A stretch of DNA of 64,000 nucleotides from Planctomycetaceae bacterium (GTDB taxonomy: Bacteria > Planctomycetota > Planctomycetia > Pirellulales > Pirellulaceae). Position numbers and translations under genes: made by a program. Within the stretch, counting starts at the first letter, position 1. Each line of letters opens with the position of its first letter. The stretch covers positions 1-64,000 of the forward strand of contig PAQH01000126.1 of the NCBI GenBank assembly GCA_002709225.1, written 5' to 3'. Below, in pieces: positions 53,597-62,351 of the stretch. The notes under the pieces were generated by a model. It was not told the DNA's origin. It made no database searches and saw nothing but the letters and a program-made list of their open reading frames with translations.

Positions 53597-54631
53597 ATGC
53601 GAGCGTTTATATGGATATTTCTGGTTGTGCACCTGATTGGCGTTGCTGTCGGCAGGGTGCCGGGACAAGAACCGGAGACGATTCTGGAGAATCCGTTGCG
53701 TGGTGCAATCGATTTTCATGTGCATTCAGGGCCGGACAGCTTTACCCGCAGTATGACCGATCTGGAAGTGGCTCGCTTGGCGCGAGATCGAGGCATGCGT
53801 GCACTGGTACTGAAAAATCATTTTACGATGACAGCGGATCGTGCTTGGTTGGCGGAACGCTTGAGCGGAATGCGGTGTTTCGGCGGTATTGTTCTCAATC
53901 GCAGTGTGGGGGGAGTCAATCTGGAAGCCGTACGAAGGATGGTGACCTTTACCGGAAATCGTGGGCGAGTGGTCTGGCTGCCAACGTTTGATGCGGAAAA
54001 CCACGTGCGGCGTTTTCAACAGGACCGGCCGTTTGTGTCCGTTGTGGAACAAGGAGAGCCGGTCGCCGCGGTGCGCAGCTTGTTCAAGTTGATCGAGCAG
54101 CACCAGCTCGTACTGGAAACGGGTCACTCGTCGGCCTCGGAGTGCCTGATCTTGATACGAGCCGCCCGCGCTGCGGGCGTAGAGAAAATCCTGGTGACCC
54201 ATGCAATGGCTGACCCGGTTACGATGTCGATCGAGCAAATGCGTCAGGCGGCAGCCCTCGGCGCGAAACTGGAATGCGTCTGGCTGACCAACCTGCAGGG
54301 GCCTCGTTCCCATTTGGCGAGCATGCGCCACTGGAAGCACGTTCCCACACAGGTCTATGCGGAGGCCATTGCGGAAGTGGGGGCAGAGCATTTTGTGCTG
54401 GCGTCGGATCTTGGGCAGTACCTGAATCCTGTCCACACCGATGGACTCAAAGCTTTCGTGATCGGTTTGCGAAAAGCCGGGATCGATCAGGGCCAGATTG
54501 ATCGCATGGTGAAACAGAACCCGGCGGAATTATTGGGGTTGTCCAAGGTCCGTGGTGGGGTTGCCAACGGAAAGGCCGGTCGGCAGCCTGCGGACACGCC
54601 AGACGCTCGTTCGCGCCGACGATCAATGTGA
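53597..54631 (+). CDS. Secreted DUF6282-like metal-dependent hydrolase
   Basis: 344 aa, ATG after a strong AGGAGAGGAG. A signal peptide (FIWIFLVVHLIGVAVGRVPG) precedes the amidohydrolase-like start IDFHVHSGPDSFTR, whose HxH binds metal. DLEVARLARDRGMRALVLKNHFTMTADRA, LETGHSSASE, ILVTHAMADP and LASDLGQYLNP continue the TIM-barrel pattern, with His and Asp ligands. This matches DUF6282 members, which lack an assigned substrate. The last 25 residues are basic and likely disordered. The next gene, 158 bp on, is a D-2-hydroxyacid dehydrogenase. Confidence 0.74.
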   Translation: MRAFIWIFLVVHLIGVAVGRVPGQEPETILENPLRGAIDFHVHSGPDSFTRSMTDLEVARLARDRGMRALVLKNHFTMTADRAWLAERLSGMRCFGGIVLNRSVGGVNLEAVRRMVTFTGNRGRVVWLPTFDAENHVRRFQQDRPFVSVVEQGEPVAAVRSLFKLIEQHQLVLETGHSSASECLILIRAARAAGVEKILVTHAMADPVTMSIEQMRQAAALGAKLECVWLTNLQGPRSHLASMRHWKHVPTQVYAEAIAEVGAEHFVLASDLGQYLNPVHTDGLKAFVIGLRKAGIDQGQIDRMVKQNPAELLGLSKVRGGVANGKAGRQPADTPDARSRRRSM

Positions 54632-54789
54632 GCTGCCGGTGAACCCTTGTGCGTTGACTTGATCGGACAGCAGCTCCTCGGGGAATTGGCGTGGCGCGCA
54701 CAATGCGATAGAGATAGGAGTCTGGGAGCGTCCGCTGGTTTCGTGGCGGCGGTTGGTGCGTGTCTCTTTTGTGTAAACAGGATGGCTCG

Positions 54790-55770
54790 ATGCGAATTGT
54801 GCTTTGCTACCCGGTGGAAGAAAAACACCGACAACAGATCGCGGCCGCGGCGCCGGAGGCTGAAATCTGTGACGCCGGCCAGCAGCGGATCGCGGAAGAA
54901 ATCTTACAGGCTGATGTTTTCATTGGTCACGCCAAAGTACCCGTTCCCTGGGACCAGGTGGTTGCCCAGGGGCGCCTCAAGTGGATCCAGTCTTCAGCGG
55001 CTGGAATGGACCATTGCCTGGTGCCCTCGGTAATCGATTCCGAGATCCCGGTGACCAGCGCTTCTGGACTATTTGCCGATCAGGTTGCCGAACAGGCATT
55101 GGCGTTGTTGCTTGGACTATTACGCAGTCTGCCGGTTTTTTTTCGGGCCCAGCAGCAGCGTGAGTTCATTCGCAGACCCACCGCGGACTTACATGGCAAG
55201 ACGATCGGGATTGTTGGTTTTGGTGGTAACGGGCGCCGAATCGCAGAAGTCTTGGCACCGTTTCGGACACGCATCCTGGCTACTGACCTGTTCCCCGTGG
55301 ACCGGCCATCCTGGGTGGAGCATTTATGGCCTGCGGACCGACTAACGGCATTACTGGGCAGCAGCGACGCGGTGATTCTCTGTTTGCCCCTCAACGCGTC
55401 GACGAGTGGTTTGATCGATCGAGAGCACTTGGCCAGGATGCGCAGTAGCAGTCTGCTGATCAACGTGGCGCGAGGTCCGGTGATTGAGGAAAGCGCTCTA
55501 ACGGAAGCCCTGCAAGCTGGCGTGTTGGCAGGTGCGGGACTCGATGTGACCGAGGTCGAGCCGTTACCTGAGGAAAGCGCGCTCTGGAATTTGCCAAACG
55601 TCATCATTACGCCGCACGTGGGAGCCCAGTCCGCGCACCGGGTTGATACGACTACCGATTTTGCCTGTGAGAATCTCCGGCGTTTTCTGGAGGGTCGTCC
55701 ACTGCGCAACCTGGTTGACAAGCGACTGGGGTTTCCGGTTCCCGTTGGCTGTGATGTGCCGGAGTGTTAG
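54790..55770 (+). CDS. D-2-hydroxyacid dehydrogenase
   Basis: 326 aa from ATG 54790; the track start 10 codons upstream is less likely. It is in the phosphoglycerate/glyoxylate reductase group. LKWIQSSAAGMDHCL begins the substrate site, GIVGFGGNGRRIAEVL is the NAD loop with an extra Gly, LCLPLNASTSGLID, LINVARGPVIEESAL (Arg) and LDVTEVEPLPEESALW (Glu), and ITPHVGAQS (His) give the catalytic triad Arg-Glu-His. Substrate not determinable. It follows the DUF6282-like gene on the same strand. Confidence 0.88.
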   Translation: MRIVLCYPVEEKHRQQIAAAAPEAEICDAGQQRIAEEILQADVFIGHAKVPVPWDQVVAQGRLKWIQSSAAGMDHCLVPSVIDSEIPVTSASGLFADQVAEQALALLLGLLRSLPVFFRAQQQREFIRRPTADLHGKTIGIVGFGGNGRRIAEVLAPFRTRILATDLFPVDRPSWVEHLWPADRLTALLGSSDAVILCLPLNASTSGLIDREHLARMRSSSLLINVARGPVIEESALTEALQAGVLAGAGLDVTEVEPLPEESALWNLPNVIITPHVGAQSAHRVDTTTDFACENLRRFLEGRPLRNLVDKRLGFPVPVGCDVPEC

Positions 55771-56105
55771 CGGATATTGGACCGGGGCTTCACGATGTTG
55801 CACACGACTTTCTGCATCGGCCGTGGATGTGGCCTGCTAACGGAACCTGATGAGGGGGCCTGTCGAACGGCGAGCGGGTTCTGGAGTGGTGGGCAGCTAA
55901 GGTTACGCTAATCACACTAGACTCGTGCTCGCCAGCACCGCTACACTAGGTGACCGCCGCTTTAGGTGGTCGGTGTCATGCGGGCTGCGAGACGAGTTGA
56001 GAGAGTGCGCAGGACAGTAGCTTTGACCGATGGACACGCTGCGTAACGCACGTCGAGAGGGACGTGCGCCGGGGCGTCCGCCCCGAGACCTCTTTGTTAT
56101 TTGCC
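55771..56105. other. Intergenic, 335 bp
   Basis: Upstream of the second kinase. It holds a small symmetric element, ACACTAG (55914-55920) and ACACTAG (55943-55949) as direct copies around an inverted repeat GTGCT-CGCC-AGCAC, which might be an operator. No gene seen. Confidence 0.4.
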
Positions 56106-57230
56106 ATGCTGACGACGACGCGGACCAATCCCAACGCAACCGAGAATGCCGAAGGGGTTGCCGTAGACCGGCGACTGAACAAACTTGTTCCGCGTTTTGA
56201 GTCCATTGTCAATAGTCAACGTCTCAACTGGACCTGCTACCATCGATTCAATCGACGTCTGGGGTCGGGTGGGCAAGGAGTCGTATTTCTATCCGAACGC
56301 CGCGGCGCAGATCGCTTTGCATTGCCTGTGGCGTTGAAGATTTTCTCTCCCGAACGCTATGCGACAGCTGCCCTCTACCACGCCGCTATGGAGCGGATGG
56401 CTCATGTGGCTTGCTGTGTGGCACGTATCCAGCAGGACAATTTATTAGACGTCCACAATTTTGTGGACCGTGATTCACTGCGCATCATGGTGATGGAGTG
56501 GGTCGAGGGATATGACCTTTATCGCCTCCAGCTTCCCTGGATGCTGAGCTGTGTCGAGGGGCGTGTGAGCACCCGCCGCTGGGAATATCTTAACCGTGTT
56601 GTTGTGACACGCGGTCCTGAACAGTCGCTGTTTCGGCCTGGGGTGGCGGTGGCGGTGGTCCGTGATTGTCTGGCAGCCCTCTCCGCCTTGCATTGCGAGG
56701 GTATTGTCCATGGGGACATCAAGCCGTCGAATATCATGCTCAAGTGCACGGGCGCCGCGAAGATTATTGACATCGGCTCCGCCTTTGAGCTGGACGACCC
56801 ACCTGCCTGCCGCACGTGTACTCCCGCGTATGCCGCGCCGGAAGTCCTGGAAGGTGACGTACCCACACCGCTCAGCGATCTGGCGTCACTCGGTTACGTG
56901 CTGATCGAGCTCCTGGGAGGGCGGCGGTTGTTCAAAGCAGCGCAGACACGCCAAGAACTGCTGGCGGCAAAACGTGAATTGCCCACACGGCTCCATGAAA
57001 TGGTTCCGCGTGAAGTGGCTGTCAACGAACTGTTGATGAAATTTTGTCGTGGCCTGATCGCGGCGGACCCCTACCGCCGGTTTCCCAGTGCGGAGGCTGC
57101 AGAGCTGGTGGAATCCGGCGCGGCGGATTTCCATCGACAGCTAATTCACGGAAATCTGGCCAGCGAGTACGACAGCGAGATTCGCAAGTGGCTGGAAGAA
57201 TTGCGGGATCTGGACACACAATTGTGCTAG
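56106..57230 (+). CDS. Cytoplasmic Hanks-type protein kinase with DIG in place of DFG
   Basis: 374 aa from ATG 56106. Kinase motifs: LGSGGQGVVFLS (glycine loop), VALKIF (Lys), HGDIKPSNIM (catalytic loop with Gly for Arg, so a non-RD kinase), IIDIGSAF where DFG is DIG, and YAAPEVLEG. An insert of about 30 residues separates the middle helices (RVSTRRWEYLNRVVVTRGPEQ). No membrane segment or sensor follows; the C-terminal 90 residues are helical. A perfect 12-bp hairpin begins at its stop codon. Active, since Lys and Asp are kept, but the substrate is unknown. Confidence 0.84.
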   Translation: MLTTTRTNPNATENAEGVAVDRRLNKLVPRFESIVNSQRLNWTCYHRFNRRLGSGGQGVVFLSERRGADRFALPVALKIFSPERYATAALYHAAMERMAHVACCVARIQQDNLLDVHNFVDRDSLRIMVMEWVEGYDLYRLQLPWMLSCVEGRVSTRRWEYLNRVVVTRGPEQSLFRPGVAVAVVRDCLAALSALHCEGIVHGDIKPSNIMLKCTGAAKIIDIGSAFELDDPPACRTCTPAYAAPEVLEGDVPTPLSDLASLGYVLIELLGGRRLFKAAQTRQELLAAKRELPTRLHEMVPREVAVNELLMKFCRGLIAADPYRRFPSAEAAELVESGAADFHRQLIHGNLASEYDSEIRKWLEELRDLDTQLC

Positions 57231-57260
57231 CCCCGACGCTGTCGGGATCAGCGTCGGGGC
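57230..57260 (+). terminator. Perfect hairpin without T tract
   Basis: GCCCCGACGCTG, loop TCGGGAT, CAGCGTCGGGGC: 12 bp with no mismatch, starting at the kinase stop codon. No T run follows, so it may stabilise the mRNA or slow transcription just before tRNA-Lys. Confidence 0.45.
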
Positions 57261-57311
57261 GGGTAACCGGTTTTCGCTGAACCAGGCTTCGGTTAGACTC
57301 TCCATTTCGAC

Positions 57312-57400
<89 letters not shown>

Positions 57401-57429
57401 TCGATCGGAAAATGTACCTAGGTACACCG

Positions 57430-57460
57430 GGTCACACTCGCGGCGGGTGTGGCCTTTTTT
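57430..57460 (+). terminator. Intrinsic terminator after tRNA-Lys
   Basis: GGTCACACTCG, loop CGG, CGGGTGTGGCC form an 11-bp stem with two G-T pairs, followed by six T. It lies inside the island, 46 bp after the tRNA. Confidence 0.9.
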
Positions 57461-58187
57461 GTACCCAGAGGTCCGCTTTGCATCTATTCGGCGAACCCCG
57501 CGGCCTCACACCGGCCCACGATTGAAGAAGTGAGTCGGTAGCACTTGGCCGCCCGTGTTGGTCACGGGACCAGCTCTGCTGGGGTTGTGAGCGATGTGCG
57601 TTAGTCACGCCACAAGCGATGAGAACGTCGGTAAAATAACGCTTGCGAGAATAGGGAATCCCAACCCGACACGGCGAGGCACCCGACTCGTCTTCCCGTC
57701 TTTCTGCGACTCGGGACCCCACCGTCGGGATGACCCGATGCCTGATACTGCAGGTACTGCCAGGATGGGATCGTCGCGGTGAGCTCAGATCACCCGGTCC
57801 GCCGGCGTTCTGGTTGCTGTCCCCCTGCGCGGTGTTCCACACCAACGTTCCACATTGCGCTGTGCCACAACGCAACGCCGTGCAAGCGGCCCACTGCTGG
57901 ACTGCGGTGACAGCGGGTAACGTCAACAGCAGCGGCAGCGGGCCGCGCGCTGGATGGCCCTGTCGAGATTCCAATCGAATCGCACAAACTGGTCTGGTGG
58001 GCGGCGCGCCGCCAGGTCCGGCGGAACGGCCCCGGAAAACGGTCGGACAACACGTAAACCGGCGTGGCCTGTTCGAAACACGTTGCAACCTGCCGACAGC
58101 CCTGGTAGGGTGGTAACTATTGATAGGGTAGTCGTTTAGGTGGAATAGTGGCCGCCGCATTGTCCCCTCGGATCAGGAGCTCGGATC
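57461..58187. other. Island left part without a supported gene
   Basis: 727 bp. The 242-aa minus ORF and several plus ORFs have odd composition and no family features. No integrase motifs (R-H-R-Y) were seen in any frame. Probably decayed or regulatory sequence. Confidence 0.45.
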
Positions 58188-60155
58188 GTGGACCCTGCGT
58201 TTCGACCGCTATTTTTCGGCTCTCTTGCAGCGGTGGTTCTGTTTCTATTGATCTACTGGCGCTGGGGAACGGCGCCCGCCGTGGTCACGGCGCTCTCGGG
58301 CTTCGCGGTCATCTATTTGGCGCTGTCGCTGGTGGTGGTGCGATCGATGTCCGAACCGCCGATGGAGGTCAAAGCGTCTCGCGGCGAGCCGGTGTTTGTG
58401 GCCCGCAGACCGCGGCAGCAGCTGGGCGATGGCTATATCTCGTCGTCCGCCTGCCGGGAATGTCATCCGGAGAATCACGCCAGTTGGCACGCCTCGTATC
58501 ATCGGACGATGACACAGGTCGCGTCGACCCGCACGGCGCTGACTTCCTTTGATGGTGTCGAAGTGCGGGTCGGTGACCAGCAGGTTCAGCTCGAAGTCGA
58601 GGGGGACCAATTGTGGGCCACGATGGATGACCTCGACGCGCCACCAGCGGATCGGCCCAAACGTATACGGCGCCCGATCGCCCTGACAACGGGTTCGCAC
58701 CACATGCAGATTTACTGGTACGCCACGGGCCAGTCACGGGTGCTCGGGCAGTTGCCGATCGTCTATCTCACGGCCGATGATCAGTGGATTCCCGCCGCGG
58801 CGACGCTTCTGCAAGCACCGGTTGCCGGCGGGTATTCCAACACCGGTCGCTGGAATCAGAGCTGTGTCTACTGCCATTCCACGCACGGACGGACCGCGCC
58901 GACCGATACCGGCGAAGTCGACACGCAAGCGGCTGAATTTGGAATCTCCTGTGAAGCCTGTCACGGGCCCGCTGCGGACCACGTCGATTTTCACCGCGGT
59001 CAGCCAACCCCCGGCCAGCTCGATCCGATCGTGCATCCGGCGAAGTTGTCAAATCAGTTGTCATCCCAGGTCTGTGGCGCCTGTCACAGCTTTACCGCGG
59101 CGTTGACGCTCGAGGAGTATCAGCACGATCTGTTGGAGGGGTACCGTTACCGTCCGGGTGACGACATCACCGAGACGCGTCTGGTGGAAGGCGTGAACGA
59201 CGCGACGCGGGCCCATCTGGCCCGCTCGGGCGGCGACCACGAGATCTACTTCAGGTCGAGGTTTTGGAGCGACGGTATGGTGCGGACCGCGGGACGCGAA
59301 TTCAACGGTTTGGTGGGGTCCCCCTGCTACACGGCGAAGTCCGGCGGAATGACCTGTTATTCGTGCCATAGCATGCACCACAGCAGTGATGATTCCCGGA
59401 CGGTAAAAGAGTGGGCCGACGATCAGCTCAAACCGGAGGCGTTGCACGACGGGGGGTGCACGCAGTGCCACTCCGCCGATAGCTACCAATCCACCGGTCA
59501 CACGCACCATCGGGCCGAGTCGAGTGGCAGCCGGTGTTACAACTGCCACATGCCGCATACCACCTACGGGCTGTTGAAGTCGGTTCGTAGTCATCAGATC
59601 GATCGCCCTTCGGTCTCCGCAGAGTTGGCCACCGGTCGCCCCAATGCATGTAATCTGTGCCATTTAAACCAGACGTTGGGATGGACCGCTGAGCATTTGA
59701 CCCGCTGGTACGGCGCCCCTGAAGTGGAATTGTCGCTCGACCAGAAATCGGTCTCGGCGGTCGCGATGTGGTCTCTGACCGGGGACGCTGGACTGCGCGC
59801 GCTGGCGGCGATTGGGATGGGGTGGAAACCGGCGGTGGAAGCCAGTGGCGATGGGTGGATGGCTCCTCTGCTGGCGTCTCTGCTGGAAGATCCGTACGAC
59901 GCGGTACGGTATTGTGCCGCCCGCAGCTTGCGACAGATCGAGGCCTACCAGGATCTGCGGTACGACCATGTCGGAACGCCGCTGCAGCGTGCTCGGGTTG
60001 CCAGTCAGGTGCTGGAGACCTGGAATCGGCAACCGCGGGCAGCGGGACTGCGGCAGCCGGCCACGCTGATCGACCCCGAGGGGAAATTGCGGCAGGACGT
60101 GTTCAGCAGACTCCGTCAAAAGCGAGACAATGCGGTGGTGAATTTGGCCGAGTAG
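58188..60155 (+). CDS. Membrane-anchored octahaem cytochrome c (C554-like) with helical C-terminus
   Basis: 655 aa, GTG start after AGGAG. Two membrane segments lie at residues 10-24 and 33-52. The periplasmic part holds eight CxxCH haem sites: CRECH (89-93), CVYCH, CEACH, CGACH, CYSCH, CTQCH, CYNCH and CNLCH, with extra His residues that can act as distal ligands. This resembles cytochrome c554/octahaem families used in respiratory electron transfer; after the last haem, about 150 residues look like HEAT-type helical repeats (LLASLLEDPYDAVRYCAARSLRQIE). No reductase or oxidase partner is adjacent. GC-rich codon use differs from neighbours, and it is the main cargo of the tRNA-Lys island. Confidence 0.88.
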   Translation: MDPAFRPLFFGSLAAVVLFLLIYWRWGTAPAVVTALSGFAVIYLALSLVVVRSMSEPPMEVKASRGEPVFVARRPRQQLGDGYISSSACRECHPENHASWHASYHRTMTQVASTRTALTSFDGVEVRVGDQQVQLEVEGDQLWATMDDLDAPPADRPKRIRRPIALTTGSHHMQIYWYATGQSRVLGQLPIVYLTADDQWIPAAATLLQAPVAGGYSNTGRWNQSCVYCHSTHGRTAPTDTGEVDTQAAEFGISCEACHGPAADHVDFHRGQPTPGQLDPIVHPAKLSNQLSSQVCGACHSFTAALTLEEYQHDLLEGYRYRPGDDITETRLVEGVNDATRAHLARSGGDHEIYFRSRFWSDGMVRTAGREFNGLVGSPCYTAKSGGMTCYSCHSMHHSSDDSRTVKEWADDQLKPEALHDGGCTQCHSADSYQSTGHTHHRAESSGSRCYNCHMPHTTYGLLKSVRSHQIDRPSVSAELATGRPNACNLCHLNQTLGWTAEHLTRWYGAPEVELSLDQKSVSAVAMWSLTGDAGLRALAAIGMGWKPAVEASGDGWMAPLLASLLEDPYDAVRYCAARSLRQIEAYQDLRYDHVGTPLQRARVASQVLETWNRQPRAAGLRQPATLIDPEGKLRQDVFSRLRQKRDNAVVNLAE

Positions 60156-60366
60156 CGACCGCACCCCAACTGGCTATCCGAAGCGCCCATGCTCCGGACC
60201 CCATCCCGGCAAAGAGCGCAGTCAGGAAGAACTGCGATACAATGATGACAACAGCAACCTGCTGGGAAGTTTCGTTTTCCCGCGAAACGGTGGAGAGCGT
60301 CACCAATAGCACCACCAGGTGAAACACAAACAGTCCCGGTAGGACGTAATATCGCAGTTTCTGCAT
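60103..60366 (-). CDS. Small two-helix membrane protein
   Basis: 87 aa. GAGAG lies 8 bases before the ATG. Two hydrophobic segments are clear: YYVLPGLFVFHLVVLLVTL and VAVVIIVSQFFLTALFAGM. The 3' end overlaps the cytochrome gene by 53 bp on the opposite strand. Family unknown; only the N-terminal 70 residues look protein-like. It may be a membrane subunit connected with the cytochrome, or a chance ORF. Confidence 0.5.
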   Translation of the reverse strand: MQKLRYYVLPGLFVFHLVVLLVTLSTVSRENETSQQVAVVIIVSQFFLTALFAGMGSGAWALRIASWGAVATRPNSPPHCLAFDGVC

Positions 60367-60611
60367 TGTGGTCTCTCACAACGTTTGTTGGCGTATCCAG
60401 ACGCCAACCATATAGAGGCTGCCGTGGCGGCGTGTGGCCGAGGGCCGGACCCGCACCGCCGGCAGGAGGTGAAAAACGCCAGGCCACAGTTGGCCAAACT
60501 GTGGCCTGAAATCGACTCGCACTGGCAGAGCAGGGCATGGGAAAACTGCCGCCGAACACGTATAACGCAATGAGAACGGTTACCGAAGGCAAACCGAAAC
60601 GTACCCTGGTC

Positions 60612-60669
60612 CTTTTAATCCGTAGGTCCAGGGTTCAAGTCCCTGCACCCTCACTCGACTTACGACGAT
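60612..60669 (+). repeat. 58-bp direct repeat, right copy (attR-like), tRNA-Lys fragment
   Basis: Identical to 57343-57400. It lacks the 5' half of tRNA-Lys, so is not a functional tRNA. A CCCTGG.CC/GG.CCAGGG inverted repeat (60604-60633) surrounds its left edge. Confidence 0.92.
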
Positions 60670-60874
60670 GTGTGCCCCAGAGCGTGACCCGGAGTTGGGG
60701 CTTTCTGGGCTCATGTCGGAGTATCTCGCGGTTCTGCCCCCGCTTCTCATGGGTGGTTTCGGTCGTGTAGCGCCGCTGGCTGGGCCGCGAATCACTATCT
60801 CCAGCTCCACCTCGTGAACTGAGAGGGCGGGCGCTGGAATAACGGCGGCACCTGGCCAACATACGTCTGCGGTG

Positions 60875-61009
60875 ATGTCCATGGATAAACCGGGGGTTGC
60901 CCAAGTTGTCGAGGGTAAGTTGGTGAAGTGGCATTCCTTGGATGAGGTACGCCTGTTGCGCGAGTACGTGCGTCGGAATGCCCCGCGCATCCGTAACACG
61001 CGATTGTGA
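60875..61009 (+). CDS. Possible 44-aa protein or gene remnant
   Basis: ATG 60875 to TGA 61009 encodes a plausible basic helical peptide (VVEGKLVKWHSLDEVRLLREYVRRNAPR). The frame stays open upstream to a stop at 60815, so it may be the end of a decayed gene flanking the island. It has no Shine-Dalgarno and is below the ORF-track limit. Confidence 0.3.
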   Translation: MSMDKPGVAQVVEGKLVKWHSLDEVRLLREYVRRNAPRIRNTRL

Positions 61010-61099
61010 CATCGTTCAGCGGGTGAACTACTCGCTGGGACAATTTGCCGCGTGTTATTGAAGCGATGCGAAACGTAGTGACTGAGAGAGATGGCATGT

Positions 61100-61109
61100 G
61101 GGGGGGGGG
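61100..61109. repeat. Homopolymeric tract of 10 G, non-coding
   Basis: Ten G between the island and the 61362 gene, following GGCATGT. The third tract of ten or more G in the window. Confidence 0.88.
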
Positions 61110-61361
61110 CGCGGCGGCTGGTACCCGATTGGTGGTGCTCTTCTGGCTCCGAGGCCTACGAGCGGTGGTCCGTACCAGCAACGCCAGCAGCAGGATAGTG
61201 TTGGAAAGAGGGGCCGCTGAGCCAATTTCCTGTCCTTACTGTGTGGGCGCGTCGGGCAGTCTCTGACCTGGCCGACCCAGAATTTCCCCTGGACACGGTT
61301 CCCCGATTTCGGCTACGCTCTTCCCCGCCTGACATTCCCTGCGATTCGAGGACGTTTCATC

Positions 61362-62123
61362 ATGCGCACGCTTGTGACCATGTCCTGCCTGCTGGGCCTG
61401 CTGGTGACCAGTTCCCAGGCGGCTGATTTTCACGTCGATACCGATATTTACGTGGGTCAGGGTAAAAGCCCTGTGGCCAAGACGCTGACGGTCTTCCTTG
61501 ATGGGAAAGTTTATGACTTTCTACTGACAGGTCCGCAGGAGATTACGATCTTTGAACCGGCCGGTGGGGCGATTCACTTGATCGACCCACGCCGTAAGGT
61601 GCGGGCGACGTTGACGACCAAGCAGCTACAAGATTTGCTGGCGCGGGTCAAAGTGGAGGCGATTCAAGCCAACAAGCTGGCGGTTGTGAAGCCGGAGGTC
61701 AAATTTGAATTCGACGACAAAGAGAAGGCGGTACGTCTGCTGACCGAGCGGATCCGCTATCATGTGAAAGGGAAGGAACCGCGTTTTCCAGAGGCGGTAG
61801 CACAGTACCGGGAATTTGCCGATTGGATTGCTCGTTTGAATGCCATCCGGGATGGATTTCCACCGTTCATCCGCACCGAACTCAACCGCCAACTGGCCGA
61901 ACGCGGGTGGTTGCCTCAAGAGGTCGAACGCGTAGCGGAAGGCCGTCGTTCCAGTGGCAGGACACGAATCCGTTCACACCACATACCCTACTGGACACTA
62001 ACGAAACAAAACCGCAAACGGGTGACGCGCGCCAACGCACAACTGGTGGAGTTTGAGCTGGTCACGCTGGCGAATTATGTGCGGGCGCGAAAAGTTGCGG
62101 CTCGACCGCAGCAGACACGCTAG
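61362..62123 (+). CDS. Secreted hypothetical protein
   Basis: 253 aa with a signal peptide (LVTMSCLLGLLVTSSQAAD). The mature N-terminus (FHVDTDIYVGQGKSPVAKTLTVFLDGKVYDFLL) is beta-rich with LTGPQEITIFEPAGGAIHLIDPRRKVRATL; the rest is helical and charged, ending in a basic region. This two-part layout is typical of a planctomycete-specific secreted group, but no named domain is recognised. It is probably periplasmic or surface-located. The next gene, 228 bp on, is also secreted. Confidence 0.7.
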   Translation: MRTLVTMSCLLGLLVTSSQAADFHVDTDIYVGQGKSPVAKTLTVFLDGKVYDFLLTGPQEITIFEPAGGAIHLIDPRRKVRATLTTKQLQDLLARVKVEAIQANKLAVVKPEVKFEFDDKEKAVRLLTERIRYHVKGKEPRFPEAVAQYREFADWIARLNAIRDGFPPFIRTELNRQLAERGWLPQEVERVAEGRRSSGRTRIRSHHIPYWTLTKQNRKRVTRANAQLVEFELVTLANYVRARKVAARPQQTR

Positions 62124-62351
62124 TTGGGTCCGCGATCAACAGCCGGTGGATCGTTTTCCCGCGGGGCGCTCTGTAGCGGGATCCCCGGTGCTTCTTCGAG
62201 TCCCCGCCAGCGGGCGTGGCGACCGTTTTCCTGTCATTGTGCGAGGTTGCTGGTGCGCTGCTGGGGCAACCGTTAGGATGGTGGGCGGGTGATGGTACCG
62301 GTTTGCCATCCGCGAGGGGCAGAGGTTTCTCCAGTTGCGAGGAGGTGGGGT

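Larger units (their letters stand above)
60367..61361. other. Long stretch with island right end and no firm gene
   Basis: 995 bp. It holds the right 58-bp repeat, a hairpin around it, a 10-G tract and one possible 44-aa ORF (60875-61009). The minus ORFs 60580-60999 and 60635-61012 simply translate through the tRNA fragment and were not accepted. Confidence 0.5.

Noticed and set aside
53428-53991. 187-aa plus ORF overlapping the DUF6282-like gene
   Set aside because: It is a shadow frame; the overlapping frame has a signal peptide, metal motif and strong Shine-Dalgarno.
57432-58160. 242-aa minus ORF as possible island integrase or cargo gene
   Set aside because: Composition is dominated by Arg/Pro/Ser/Thr from GC-rich DNA, with no recombinase residues or known motif.
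60273-60289. Third parS site inside the island (GTTTTCCCGCGAAAC)
   Set aside because: Only about 11 of 16 consensus positions match and it lies inside a likely coding ORF.
60612-60669. Second tRNA-Lys gene
   Set aside because: Only the 3' half is present; the acceptor 5' strand and D arm are missing.
60580-60999. 139-aa minus ORF over the right repeat
   Set aside because: It reads through the tRNA-Lys fragment, giving the usual false peptide RVQGLEPWTYGLKG.
60795-61181. 128-aa minus ORF right of the island
   Set aside because: Low-complexity Pro/Arg/Thr composition with no family features or ribosome binding site.
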